Below, piece after piece: positions 26,104 to 34,801 of a stretch of 64,000 nt of DNA. Below the pieces are notes generated by a model. It made no database searches, was not told the DNA's origin, and worked only from the letters and a program-made list of their open reading frames with translations. Each line of letters begins with the position of its first letter. The first letter of the stretch is position 1. Origin of the DNA: Fluviibacter phosphoraccumulans_A. Lineage in GTDB: Bacteria; Pseudomonadota; Gammaproteobacteria; Burkholderiales; Rhodocyclaceae. Where the stretch lies: positions 806,001 through 870,000 of the forward strand of contig CP126743.1 of the NCBI GenBank assembly GCA_036287865.1. Reading direction: 5' to 3'. The translations under genes and the position numbers were made by a program.

Positions 26104-26120
26104 TCTTTTGCCCCCAAACC

Positions 26121-26879
26121 ATGTCTAACCGACTGCGATTCGCTGCTGTTACGTTATTTCCTGAAATGTTTGAAGCGATAACCCGCTTTGGCATTTCTCG
26201 ACGTGCCTTTGAAACAGGCGTTAGCGAATTTACGGCACACAATCCACGGGATTTCGCCACGGATCGTTACAAAACGATCGACGATCGGCCTTTTGGCGGT
26301 GGTCCCGGCATGGTCATGATGCCGGTGCCGCTGGAAAAATCGATTGATGCGGCGATTAATGCTGTGCGTAACAACGGTGCAACGCCTAAGGTGATTTATC
26401 TTTCACCTCAGGGTGTGCCGCTTACGGATGCTTTGGTTCGGGAGCTGGCGCAATGTAAAAGCCTCGTCATGGTTTGTGGCCGCTATGAAGGCATTGATGA
26501 GCGCGTGATTGAGCGAAAAGTCGATCTTGAGGTTTCTGTTGGCGATTTTGTGGTCTCCGGAGGCGAGTTGCCGGCCATGATGCTGATGGATGCGATCTTG
26601 CGTTATCAGCCGGGTGTATTCAACGATGCCCAGTCGGCTGAAGAAGACTCTTTTGTTGCGGGCTTGCTGGATTGTCCGCACTACACGCGGCCAGAGCATT
26701 ACGAAGGTTTGTCTGTGCCGGACGTGCTTTTATCCGGAAATCATGAGAAAATACGCGTTTGGCGTTTGGCCGAGTCCTTAAAACGGACAAAAGCGAGACG
26801 ACCTGATTTGCTGGAAGGTCGAGCTTTCAGCAAGGAAGAAGCGCAACTACTCAAAAAACTCGAGCAATCTGGCGAGTAG
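26121..26879 (+). CDS. trmD: tRNA (guanine-37-N1)-methyltransferase
   Basis: TrmD methylates G37 next to the anticodon of tRNAs reading CNN and related codons, preventing +1 frameshifting. It is a SPOUT trefoil-knot enzyme. FAAVTLFPEMFEAITRFGISRRA opens the protein, DDRPFGGGPGMVMM is the conserved loop, and VVSGGELPAMMLMDAI forms the SAM-binding knot with the GRYEGIDERV block. The length of 252 is standard. It lies between rimM and rplS. Confidence 0.97.
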   Translation: MSNRLRFAAVTLFPEMFEAITRFGISRRAFETGVSEFTAHNPRDFATDRYKTIDDRPFGGGPGMVMMPVPLEKSIDAAINAVRNNGATPKVIYLSPQGVPLTDALVRELAQCKSLVMVCGRYEGIDERVIERKVDLEVSVGDFVVSGGELPAMMLMDAILRYQPGVFNDAQSAEEDSFVAGLLDCPHYTRPEHYEGLSVPDVLLSGNHEKIRVWRLAESLKRTKARRPDLLEGRAFSKEEAQLLKKLEQSGE

Positions 26880-26912
26880 CTCTGCGGTCGTAACAATAAG
26901 GAGATTAACGAC

Positions 26913-27290
26913 ATGAATCTGATTCAAATCCTCGAACAGGAAGAAATCGCTCGCGTTAGCGAAGGCAAAACTATCCCTGCATTTGCTCCGGGTGACACCG
27001 TGGTTGTGCAAGTTAAGGTTAAAGAAGGTACGCGTGAGCGTCTGCAGGCATACGAAGGCATTGTTATTGCCAAGCGTAACCGCGGTCTCAATTCAAATTT
27101 CATCGTGCGCAAGATTTCTTCGGGTAAAGGCGTTGAGCGTACGTTCCAGACTTACTCGCCATTGGTCGTTTCGATTGAACTGAAGCGTCGTGGTGATGTT
27201 CGCCGTGCCAAGCTGTACTACCTGCGCGAGCGTTCGGGTAAATCGGCACGCATCAAGGAAAAGCTTGAGCGTAAAGTTGTTGCTGCCTAA
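26913..27290 (+). CDS. rplS: 50S ribosomal protein L19
   Basis: The 125-residue L19 sits at the 30S-50S interface. The signature PGDTVVVQVKVKEGTRERLQAYEG and the C-terminal SPLVVSIELKRRGDVRRAKLYYLRE are both present. It ends the rpsP operon, 33 nt after trmD with an AAGGAG site, and is followed by a strong terminator. Confidence 0.98.
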   Translation: MNLIQILEQEEIARVSEGKTIPAFAPGDTVVVQVKVKEGTRERLQAYEGIVIAKRNRGLNSNFIVRKISSGKGVERTFQTYSPLVVSIELKRRGDVRRAKLYYLRERSGKSARIKEKLERKVVAA

Positions 27291-27310
27291 TTGGTTAAGA
27301 AATGCCCAAC

Positions 27311-27342
27311 AAAAATGCCACCCGAGGGTGGCATTTTTGTTT
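27311..27342. terminator. Rho-independent terminator after rplS (bidirectional)
   Basis: A 13-nt arm AAAAATGCCACCC (27311-27323) pairs with 27326-27338 and leads into TTTTTGTTTT. On the minus strand the matching T run serves folE2, whose stop is 19 nt away. Confidence 0.88.
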
Positions 27343-27356
27343 TGACCCAAGTTGTT

Positions 27357-28163
27357 TTATGCAGGGCGCTGCCATTCAATCATGGCGTAAGCAGAATGGT
27401 TGTGAATGGATTCGAAGTTCTCTGATTCAACGCAATAGGCTTCAAGACGTTTGTCTTGATTAAGGCGGGCAGCGACATCGCGCACCATGTCTTCGACAAA
27501 CTTCGGATTGTCATAAGCGCGTTCAGTAACGTACTTTTCATCAGGCCGCTTGAGCAAGCCATAGACTTCGCAAGAGGCTTCTTTCTCAACCAGAGCGACC
27601 ACTTCCTCGATCCAGATGTAGTCTTTGGAAGAGACGGTAACGGTGACGTGAGACCGCTGATTATGAGCGCCTCTCTCAGAGATTTCTTTTGAGCAAGGGC
27701 ACAGGCTTGTTACCGGGATAACAACCTTGAGCGCAACACGAATGTTGTCACCATCAATGTCACCGATGAGGGTGACGTCATAGTTCATCAGACTCTCAAC
27801 GCCAGAGACTGGCGCAGCTTTATTGATGAAATACGGGAAGCTCATTTCAATGTGGCCTGTTTCTGCTTCCAGACGTTTCACCATGTCCTGCAGCATCACG
27901 GGAAAATTTTCTACCGAAATTTCACGAGACTGTGTATTCAGAATGTCGACAAAGCGCGACATGTGCGTGCCCTTGAAATTGTGAGGCAGCCCAACATACA
28001 TATTGAAGTTGGCGATGGTGTGCTGCACCCCAATGGCCTTGTCTGCAACCACAATCGGATGCCGGATTGATTTGATGCCAACTTTGTTAATGGCAATCTG
28101 ACGGCTGTCGGCCGAAGATTGCACATCAGGCATACCGGGGGTGGGTTTCTTCTCTTGGGTCAT
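27357..28163 (-). CDS. folE2: GTP cyclohydrolase FolE2 (type IB)
   Basis: FolE2 converts GTP to dihydroneopterin triphosphate, the first step of folate and queuosine synthesis; this form uses metals other than zinc. The conserved cysteine block PVTSLCPCSKEISERGAHNQRS and the EDMVRDVA and C-terminal ESIHNHSAYA motifs identify the family. The frame extends upstream to overlap dxs, but the ATG at 28163 (MTQEKKPTPGMPDVQ) gives the usual ~268-residue protein and starts 20 nt after the dxs stop. It closes the xseB-ispA-dxs-folE2 run on the minus strand. Confidence 0.95.
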   Translation of the reverse strand: MTQEKKPTPGMPDVQSSADSRQIAINKVGIKSIRHPIVVADKAIGVQHTIANFNMYVGLPHNFKGTHMSRFVDILNTQSREISVENFPVMLQDMVKRLEAETGHIEMSFPYFINKAAPVSGVESLMNYDVTLIGDIDGDNIRVALKVVIPVTSLCPCSKEISERGAHNQRSHVTVTVSSKDYIWIEEVVALVEKEASCEVYGLLKRPDEKYVTERAYDNPKFVEDMVRDVAARLNQDKRLEAYCVESENFESIHNHSAYAMIEWQRPA

Positions 28164-28182
28164 GGTTTTTATTGGTGAAACG

Positions 28183-30048
28183 TTAATTCGATAGAAAGTG
28201 TTGAATGCGGCCGCGCAGCGAGTCCGCATCAAGGCCGGCGGACTTGTAAAGATTAGTCATGTCACCATGCTCGATAAACTGATCAGGCAAACCGATACGC
28301 AAGCAGGGCCGGTTGAGCCCGATAAATTGTAGCGTCCGCTCTATTTCACTACCAGCACCGCCAGCAACGGCATTTTCTTCGAAGGTGACAATTCGATCAT
28401 GTGTTGCTGCAATGGTTTGAAGGAGCTCGACATCCAGAGGTTTGGCAAAGCGCATATTAGCGACTGTGGCATCGAATTCGTCACCAAGCTTCTGGGCTGT
28501 GCTCAGAAAGCTACCAAAGGCGAGGAAGGCCACCCGCTGCCCCTGGCGAACCACTTGTCCCTTGCCGATGGGCAGTGTATCTAATTCTGTAGCGGGCACG
28601 CTACCGGTGCCTGCCCCGCGTGGGTAGCGAACGATGGCTGGGCCAGGATATTGATAGCAGCTGCTGAGCAATTGACGGCACTCTGCTTCCGAACTGGGTG
28701 TAGCGATAATCATATTGGGAATACAGAGTGCAAAAGAGAGGTCGAATGCGCCATGATGCGTTGGCCCATCTGCGCCGACCAGCCCAGCCCGATCTACGGC
28801 AAAGGTGACGTCGAGGTTTTGCAGGGCGACATCATGAACTAGCTGATCGTATCCGCGTTGCAAGAATGTCGAATAGATTGCGACGACAGGTTTTAGACCT
28901 TCGCAGGCCATCCCCGCAGCCAGCGTTACCGCGTGCTGTTCTGCAATGGCAACGTCGTAGTAACGATCCGGGAAGCGCTCTGCATAGGTGACCATGCCAG
29001 AGCCCTCACGCATGGCAGGCGTGATCGCAACAAGCTTCGGGTCGGCCGTCGCCATATCACAGAGCCAATCGCCAAACACTTGAGTATAGGTAAGCGCAGA
29101 TGAGCCTTTGGCTGTTGTGCCTGTCAGCCCTTGGGTAGTTTCGAACTTGGTCACCCCGTGATAGAGAATCGGGTCTTCTTCTGCCAGTTTGTAGCCTTGG
29201 CCTTTATGGGTAACGATGTGCAAGAAGCGTGGGCCTGGCAATTGCTTCAGGTTTTGTAGCGTTGGAATAAGTGCGTCCAGGTCATGGCCATCAATGGGGC
29301 CGTAATAATGAAATCCGAATTCTTCAAAGAGCGTTCCCGGATTGATCATGCCCTTGACGTGTTCTTCGGCGCGTTTGGCAAAATCAAGCAGACTTTGCGA
29401 AACGCCCAGCACTTTTTCAGCCCCTTTTTTGGCAGCGTTGTACAGCTTGCCGGAGGTCAGTCGGGTCAGGTAATTGTAGAGCGCACCAACGGGTGGTGAG
29501 ATCGACATTTCGTTGTCGTTCAGAATCACCAGCAGATTAGCGTTGGCAACACCCGCATTGTTGAGCGCTTCGAAGGCCTGACCGGCACTCATAGCACCAT
29601 CGCCAATGATGGCAACTACCTGCCGTTGCTCTCCCTTTTGCTTGGCGGCCAGCGCCATGCCGAGCGCAGCTGAGATCGAGGTCGATGAGTGTCCGACACC
29701 AAAGGTATCGTAGGGGCTTTCCGATCGTTTGGGAAAGCCCGCTAGACCGTTAAACTGCCGAAGCGTTGACATGCGGTCTCGACGGCCAGTCAGGATCTTA
29801 TGTGGGTAGGTTTGATGGCCCACATCCCAAACCAGGCGGTCTTCAGGAGTGTTAAATACCGAATGGAGTGCAACAGTTAGCTCAACGGTGCCTAGATTTG
29901 ATGAAAGATGGCCGCCGGTTTGAGAGACCGAATCGAGCAAATACTGTCGTAATTCGCCAGCCACTTCGACGAGCTGTTCTCGGGACAGTTTACGCAAATT
30001 AGCAGGGTCGTTGATTTGAGCGAGTAGAGATCCAGGCATCTTGTTCAT
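28183..30048 (-). CDS. dxs: 1-deoxy-D-xylulose-5-phosphate synthase
   Basis: Dxs condenses pyruvate and glyceraldehyde-3-phosphate with thiamine diphosphate, the entry to the MEP isoprenoid pathway. Motifs include HLSSNLGTVELTVALH, DVGHQTYPHKILTGRRD, GVGHSSTSISAALGMA and the ThDP-binding GDGAMSAGQAFEALNNAG. The pyrimidine domain has AEQHAVTLAAGMA. About 621 residues, the usual length. ATG 30048 is preferred; a TTG two codons earlier and an ATG three codons later are possible. It lies 6 nt after ispA, so precursor synthesis and polyprenyl formation are co-expressed. Confidence 0.97.
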   Translation of the reverse strand: MNKMPGSLLAQINDPANLRKLSREQLVEVAGELRQYLLDSVSQTGGHLSSNLGTVELTVALHSVFNTPEDRLVWDVGHQTYPHKILTGRRDRMSTLRQFNGLAGFPKRSESPYDTFGVGHSSTSISAALGMALAAKQKGEQRQVVAIIGDGAMSAGQAFEALNNAGVANANLLVILNDNEMSISPPVGALYNYLTRLTSGKLYNAAKKGAEKVLGVSQSLLDFAKRAEEHVKGMINPGTLFEEFGFHYYGPIDGHDLDALIPTLQNLKQLPGPRFLHIVTHKGQGYKLAEEDPILYHGVTKFETTQGLTGTTAKGSSALTYTQVFGDWLCDMATADPKLVAITPAMREGSGMVTYAERFPDRYYDVAIAEQHAVTLAAGMACEGLKPVVAIYSTFLQRGYDQLVHDVALQNLDVTFAVDRAGLVGADGPTHHGAFDLSFALCIPNMIIATPSSEAECRQLLSSCYQYPGPAIVRYPRGAGTGSVPATELDTLPIGKGQVVRQGQRVAFLAFGSFLSTAQKLGDEFDATVANMRFAKPLDVELLQTIAATHDRIVTFEENAVAGGAGSEIERTLQFIGLNRPCLRIGLPDQFIEHGDMTNLYKSAGLDADSLRGRIQHFLSN

Positions 30049-30054
30049 TACCAA

Positions 30055-30936
30055 TCAATGCGTGCGCTGGACGATTTCCAGCGCAATATCTTTGAGACGT
30101 TGTCCTGATTCGCCGGTATCGGCAATCAGATGCTGCGTTTGTGCCAGCAAATCATCGGCAAAAGCTCGGGCACCGCTTAGCCCCATGAGACTAACATAGG
30201 TAGGCTTATCGGCCGCTGCATCTTTACCGGCAGTTTTGCCAAGGACTTCGGTCGTTCCTGTGCAATCCAGAATGTCATCTACCACCTGAAATAATAGACC
30301 GAGGGCCTTGCCGTAACGATCAAGACGTTCAAGCTCGATTTGACTCAGTGATTCACCCGCAAGAGCACCCATGCAAATAGCGGCTCGAATCAGCGCGCCG
30401 GTTTTCATGATGTGCATCTGTTCAAGTTCGGCTTCATTTAGCGGCTTGCCAACGGCGCCCAGGTCGATCGCCTGGCCGCCTGCCATGCCCGCTGCGCCAG
30501 AAGCATGGGCAAGGGTGGTTACTAGTGCTTTGACAGTGGTGGCAGATAACGATGCCCCCGCTAGCGTGATAAAGGCCTGGGTTTGTAACGCATCACCGAC
30601 AAGTAACGCGGTGGCCTCGTCAAATTGCACATGACAGGTCGGCATGCCACGGCGCAGCGTGTCATCGTCCATGCAGGGCATGTCGTCATGAACCAGTGAA
30701 TACACATGGATCATTTCAATAGCTGTGGCGCAAGTGTCAAGCACCTCAGGCGTGGCGCCAGAGACAGCACCGGCCGCATGAACCAGAATCGGGCGCAAAC
30801 GCTTGCCGCCATTAAGGCAGGCGTAGCGCATGGCCTCGTGGAGACGCGTTGGGTTATGTGACGCCAACGGCAGGTGCCGATCAAGCGCCAATTCAGTACG
30901 CTGACGTACGTCTTGCATCCATTGCTGAAACGTCAT
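30055..30936 (-). CDS. ispA: Farnesyl diphosphate synthase (polyprenyl synthetase)
   Basis: IspA joins IPP to DMAPP and GPP, forming farnesyl diphosphate for quinones, undecaprenyl carrier and haem O. The first aspartate-rich motif is HDDMPCMDDD with GGKRLRPILVH upstream. The second is FQVVDDILDCTG followed by GKTAGKDAAADKPTYVSLMG. The length of 293 is typical. It overlaps xseB by 4 nt and precedes dxs, the conserved xseB-ispA-dxs order. Confidence 0.96.
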   Translation of the reverse strand: MTFQQWMQDVRQRTELALDRHLPLASHNPTRLHEAMRYACLNGGKRLRPILVHAAGAVSGATPEVLDTCATAIEMIHVYSLVHDDMPCMDDDTLRRGMPTCHVQFDEATALLVGDALQTQAFITLAGASLSATTVKALVTTLAHASGAAGMAGGQAIDLGAVGKPLNEAELEQMHIMKTGALIRAAICMGALAGESLSQIELERLDRYGKALGLLFQVVDDILDCTGTTEVLGKTAGKDAAADKPTYVSLMGLSGARAFADDLLAQTQHLIADTGESGQRLKDIALEIVQRTH

Positions 30937-31202
30937 GAACGCTCCGGCAGCGATGCGTCGATCAGGGTGTTGCCATCAAATTGCGGGATGCGCTTTTCGG
31001 CGTCTTGTAACAACATATTGCAGCGAGCAATGAGCTGTTGACCGCGCTGATAGGTAATAAGTGTTTCTTCGAGAGTAAGACGATTGCTCTCGACGCTTTG
31101 AATCAGGGCTTCAAGTTCTGCCATCGCTGACTCAAAGCTCAGCGCATCGGCCGGAGGAGAGGCGTTTTTGGTTGAAGCTTCGGCAGCTTTTCGCGGGGGC
31201 AT
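30933..31202 (-). CDS. xseB: Exodeoxyribonuclease VII small subunit
   Basis: XseB is the small helical subunit that decorates XseA in the single-strand DNA exonuclease VII. The 89-residue protein has a ~20-residue polar N-terminal tail and then the signature SFESAMAELEALIQSVESNRLTLEETLITYQRGQQL. It is first in the ispA-dxs-folE2 operon and divergent from the Rieske pseudogene. xseA is not in the window. Confidence 0.94.
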   Translation of the reverse strand: MPPRKAAEASTKNASPPADALSFESAMAELEALIQSVESNRLTLEETLITYQRGQQLIARCNMLLQDAEKRIPQFDGNTLIDASLPERS

Positions 31203-31349
31203 AATCGTAGAGAGCCTTCGTCACGGCAGAGGCCGTTTTCCGTTGCACTAAAACCTTGAAAGTTAATTGATTCGGGGCTTTCGGTCAATTTAAGGGCAGG
31301 GTACAATGCCAAGCTTTGTTAAACCCATTTGTTTGCGGAGGGTAAGGGG

Positions 31350-32436
31350 ATGTCAGCCTTTGACTCGCCCAAATCACTGGTGGCAGCGCAAGCCCAATTG
31401 CCGGTTTCCTGGTATTCAGACGCAGATCTCTTTGCGCTCGAGAAACAAGTTTTTTTGACGGCGCGCCCGGGTACGTAGGTCACGAACTCATAGTGCCGCA
31501 TGACAGCGCTTATCGCACCCTGGAAATGAAAGACCATGGGGCCATGCTCGTTAATCGGGGTGGCGAGTTTGATCTGATGTCCAACGTTTGCCGCCACCGC
31601 CAGGCCATTATGCTTGATGGATCTGGCACCTATGATCGCCTCGGTAGCCTGGTGGGGGCGCCACATTTCCCGCAAAACCCTTGTTTTAACCTGTCTAGAA
31701 CGCCGTTGCAGAACTGGAACGGCTTGCTGTTTGAAGGCAAACGAGATGTTCAAGCCGACCTGGCAGGGATGAATCTGGCATCAGCGTTTGATTTTTCCGG
31801 ATACAAGCTCGATAAGGTCATTAGCCACGAATGCAATTACAACTGTAAAACCTTTATTGAGGTTTACCTGGAGGATTATCACGTTGAACCGTTCCATCCC
31901 GGGTTGGGCGGGTTTGTAAATTGTGATGAATTAACCTGGCAGTTTGCTGATTGGTACTCAATTCAACGCGTGGGCATTACGTCATTGGCAAAGTCAGAGG
32001 CTCAGAAATATACAGGCGTTGGCAACAAGAGGTGCTGAGCCAATACCAGCACTTGGGCACGAATCCGAGCCATGGTGCGGTCTGGCTAACCTATTACCCG
32101 AATATTATGGTCGAGTGGTATCCGCATGTGCTCGTTGTTTCAACCTTGCATCCTCAGTCAGTAGATAAAACAATCAATATCGTTGAGTTCTATTACCCGG
32201 AAGAGATTGCCGAGCTTGAACGCGAGTTTGTCGAAGCTGAACAGACCGCCTATATGGAGACGGCGGTTGAAGATGACGAAATCGGTGAGAGTATGGATCG
32301 TGGTCGTCGTGCGCTCATGCTGGCGGGTCGGAATGAAACGGGCCCGTACCAATCACCCATGGAAGATGGGATGCTGCATTTCCATGAGTTTTATTGCCGT
32401 ATGCTGGGGCAACAGCTAAAGCCTTTTGGCGGTTAA
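31350..32436 (+). pseudogene. Rieske non-haem iron oxygenase, alpha subunit: multiply disrupted
   Basis: This is the remains of a ring-hydroxylating oxygenase large subunit. From ATG 31350 the frame reads to TAG 31476-31478. Reading one base off at the T7 tract (31450-31456) continues as DGAPGYVGHEL and MSNVCRHRQAIML, which carries the first Rieske pair CRH. The second pair (normally CPLH in a ~11-residue block) is missing: GSGT is joined directly to YDRLGSLVGAPHF near 31627-31632, a clean in-frame deletion. The mononuclear iron site EDYHVEPFHPG remains. A second 1-nt loss near 32005-32015 shifts to the frame that ends at 32436 (YRRWQQEVL to LKPFGG). With three lesions including loss of cluster ligands it cannot encode an active enzyme. 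A TACAAT at 31302-31307 may be its old -10. Confidence 0.88.
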
Positions 32437-32452
32437 TGCGCTCAGCGCGAAT

Positions 32453-33329
32453 ATGACTGTCTCGTCTACACGTCCGGGTTGGCAATCGCTGTAAATGGTT
32501 GTTGCCAGCTTCCTATTCGGTTGCATGGGTGTGTGCGTTAAGTTTGCGGCCGCTAACAACGAATCCGGTGAAATCGTTCTGTGGCGCTGCATTGTCGCCC
32601 TGTTGATTGTGTCCGGTTTTATGGTGCTGCGCTGGCATCATCCCCGAACAGTTCATATCCGCAGTCACGCATTCCGATCCTTGTCCTGGTTTTCAGCGTT
32701 ATTTTTATATTTTTACGCAATTACGCAACTGCCGCTAGCGACAGCGGTGACGCTTAACTACACATCGCCGATTTTTTTGATGTGGCAAATGATTCTGCAG
32801 GGTGTACGCCCAACACGTTTTGCGTTGATTGCACTGTTGTTGGGTTTTTGTGGTGTGGTATTGCTCCTGCGCCCTTCGATGGACAGCGACCACTTGTATG
32901 GCGCACTGATTGGTTTGGTCTCTGGTGGGTTGGCGGGTTTAGCTTACTTTCATATTCGCGAGCTTGGCTCTCTTGGGGAGCCGGAGTGGCGTACCGTATT
33001 TTATTTTTCCCTGTTTTCAGTATTGGGGGCCTTGCTATGGGTTGGTTGGCACGGCTTTCGTTGGCCGCTGACAGAAGATCTGGGCTGGTTGATTGGTGCC
33101 GGGGTTTTTGCAACAGGCGCTCAACTTTCGTTAACTCGTGCATACAAAAGCGGCAAAACCTTGCTGTCTAATGCGTTGGCCTATATCACGGTGATTTTTG
33201 CCAGTCTGTTTGGCGGTCTGTTTTTTTGGCGAGCGGATTGATATGACGGGTTGGCTTGCTATAGGCCTGATTATTACCAGCGGCGTTCTTGCGTCTAGAA
33301 TCCGTTTTACAAAAACAAAAGCACCCTGA
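32453..33329 (+). pseudogene. EamA/DMT-family permease with early ochre stop and C-terminal frameshift
   Basis: A ten-helix drug/metabolite transporter of the EamA family. ATG 32453 encodes MTVSSTRPGWQSL, then TAA at 32492-32494 interrupts at codon 14; the same frame resumes at once with ATG 32495 (MVVASFLFGCMGVCVKFAAAN). The rest runs to a T7 tract at 33221-33227, where the frame ends in FFWRAD and a stop. With six T it would read FFGERIDMTGWLAIGLIITSGVLASR, the expected last helix, ending at 33329. Reinitiation at 32495 could still give a 248-residue protein lacking the last helix. Two independent lesions argue for real decay rather than a single error. Confidence 0.82.
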
Positions 33330-33344
33330 TGGGTGCTTTTGAAA
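33317..33344 (-). terminator. Terminator of tRNA-Thr
   Basis: AAAAGCACCC (33317-33326) pairs with GGGTGCTTTT (33331-33340) around a TGAT loop. On the minus strand a T-rich tail follows, just downstream of tRNA-Thr. It also overlaps the ancestral end of the EamA gene. Confidence 0.78.
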
Positions 33345-33351
33345 AAACTGG

Positions 33352-33426
33352 TGGTGCCGGTTGTCGGGATTGAACTGACGACCTACCGCTTACAAGGCGG
33401 TTGCTCTACCACTGAGCTAAACCGGC
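33352..33426 (-). tRNA. tRNA-Thr (anticodon TGT)
   Basis: The 75-nt minus-strand sequence has acceptor GCCGGTT paired with AACCGGC, D arm TAGCTCAGTGGTAGAGC, anticodon loop CTTGTAA (TGT), T arm ending TTCAATCC, and an encoded CCA. On the minus strand a TATAAT (33439-33444) sits 12 nt upstream as its -10. Confidence 0.96.
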
Positions 33427-33574
33427 GAACCAGAGTGCATTATAAAGAGACTTGGCTGCTAAGTATAGTACAGTGAGAAATTTGAATAGATTATGATCTG
33501 CGTCAAAGTCTGGATGAGTGATGTAGTTCGCTGCGGCGTAGACTTGACTGCTTAGGTTTACAGAGCTGAAATAA

Positions 33575-34738
33575 ATGACCCGCGCAAAAATCACAACGAA
33601 ATCGATCCCTCTAAAGAAACCCCGTCAAGCCCGAACTGCCCGCCCTCGCCGTGTGAACGCAGGGGATGTGGCGCCCGTAATGGCCGAAGCAGCCATAGGA
33701 AAGCTGATGGTCGAACGCGGCATAGATGCAGCTGATGCACGGCATGTTGGCGCATTGAAGGATGTTTTGTCCGGATATATTCCAGGGAACACACGGGAGG
33801 TAGCAGATACATTAGCGGCGATATTGGAGGGCGCTTCACCGGATGAGTCGCAGGTGCTGCGCGATGCATTAACCCAGGGGGCTGCCACAACCATTAAGCC
33901 ATCAGCTGCTGTCGATGAGGAGCTTTCAAGCGATTGGCGTAGCGGCGGATATCCCTATAAAAACCTGATGTTGCGTAAGAACTATGAGCGCTCAAAATAT
34001 CAGTTACAGGTTGAGCTGCTTAAGCTGCAGGCGTGGGTAAAGGAAACTGGGCAAAAAGTAGTCATCCTGTTTGAAGGTCGGGATGCAGCAGATAAGGGCG
34101 GTGCGATCAAGCGTTTCATGGAGCATTTGAACCCACGGGGTGCTCGTGTGGTTGCGCTTGAAAAGCCGACAGAGAGTGAACGCGGCCAGTGGTATTTCCA
34201 GCGTTATATCCAGCATTTGCCAACATCAGGAGAAATCGTGCTTTTTGATCGATCCTGGTATAACTGCGCCGGCGTTGAGCGTGTCATGGGGTTTTGCGCA
34301 CAATCCGAGTACGATGACTTTATGCGTCAGGTGCCCGAGTTTGAGCGCAATCTTGTCCGTAGTGGCATACATCTTTTCAAATTCTGGTTCTCGGTAAGCC
34401 GCAAGGAACAGCGTCGTCGATTCAAAGAACGGGAGAAGCATCCTTTGAAACAGTGGAAGCTATCCCAGATTGACAAGGCATCACTCGACAAGTGGGATGA
34501 TTACACCCATGCCAAAGAGGAGATGTTCTTCTCGACAGATACCGCAGATGCGCCGTGGATTGTTATCAAATCAGACTGCAAGAAGCGGGTACGATTGAAT
34601 GCCATGCGATATGTCCTGCATCGCCTCGCCTATGGGCAGAAAGATGGTGTGCGCATTGGCCCGGTTGATCCGTTGATCGTCGGTCGTGCAAATGTGGTCT
34701 ACGAGATAGGCGAGGGAGAAGATAAGCCATTGCTTTAA
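33575..34738 (+). CDS. ppk2: Polyphosphate kinase 2 family protein with altered catalytic motifs
   Basis: PPK2 enzymes use polyphosphate to phosphorylate nucleoside di- or monophosphates. A ~100-residue basic N-terminal extension precedes the core. The core shows SGGYPYKNLMLRKNYE, the Walker A region FEGRDAADKGGAIKRF, EKPTESERGQWYFQRYIQHLP, the Walker B region VLFDRSWYNCAGVERVMGF and the lid-like FSVSRKEQRRRF. Two positions differ from the consensus as I know it: Asp173 where Walker A has glycine (GRDAAGKGG), and Cys231 where Arg follows YN (WYNRAG). Both differ by one transition. The frame is intact (387 residues), but the enzyme may be inactive or altered. The gene is monocistronic between tRNA-Thr and a hypothetical membrane gene. 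Confidence 0.9.
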   Translation: MTRAKITTKSIPLKKPRQARTARPRRVNAGDVAPVMAEAAIGKLMVERGIDAADARHVGALKDVLSGYIPGNTREVADTLAAILEGASPDESQVLRDALTQGAATTIKPSAAVDEELSSDWRSGGYPYKNLMLRKNYERSKYQLQVELLKLQAWVKETGQKVVILFEGRDAADKGGAIKRFMEHLNPRGARVVALEKPTESERGQWYFQRYIQHLPTSGEIVLFDRSWYNCAGVERVMGFCAQSEYDDFMRQVPEFERNLVRSGIHLFKFWFSVSRKEQRRRFKEREKHPLKQWKLSQIDKASLDKWDDYTHAKEEMFFSTDTADAPWIVIKSDCKKRVRLNAMRYVLHRLAYGQKDGVRIGPVDPLIVGRANVVYEIGEGEDKPLL

Positions 34739-34801
34739 ATTGCATCCGGCCAGATCGTTTGCTGGCTATACTGCCGGTGTGATTTGATTTGGAGTGAGAG
34801 A

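Noticed and set aside
28164..28232. N-terminal extension of FolE2 into dxs
   Set aside because: It overlaps the dxs end and is not family-like; ATG 28163 fits.
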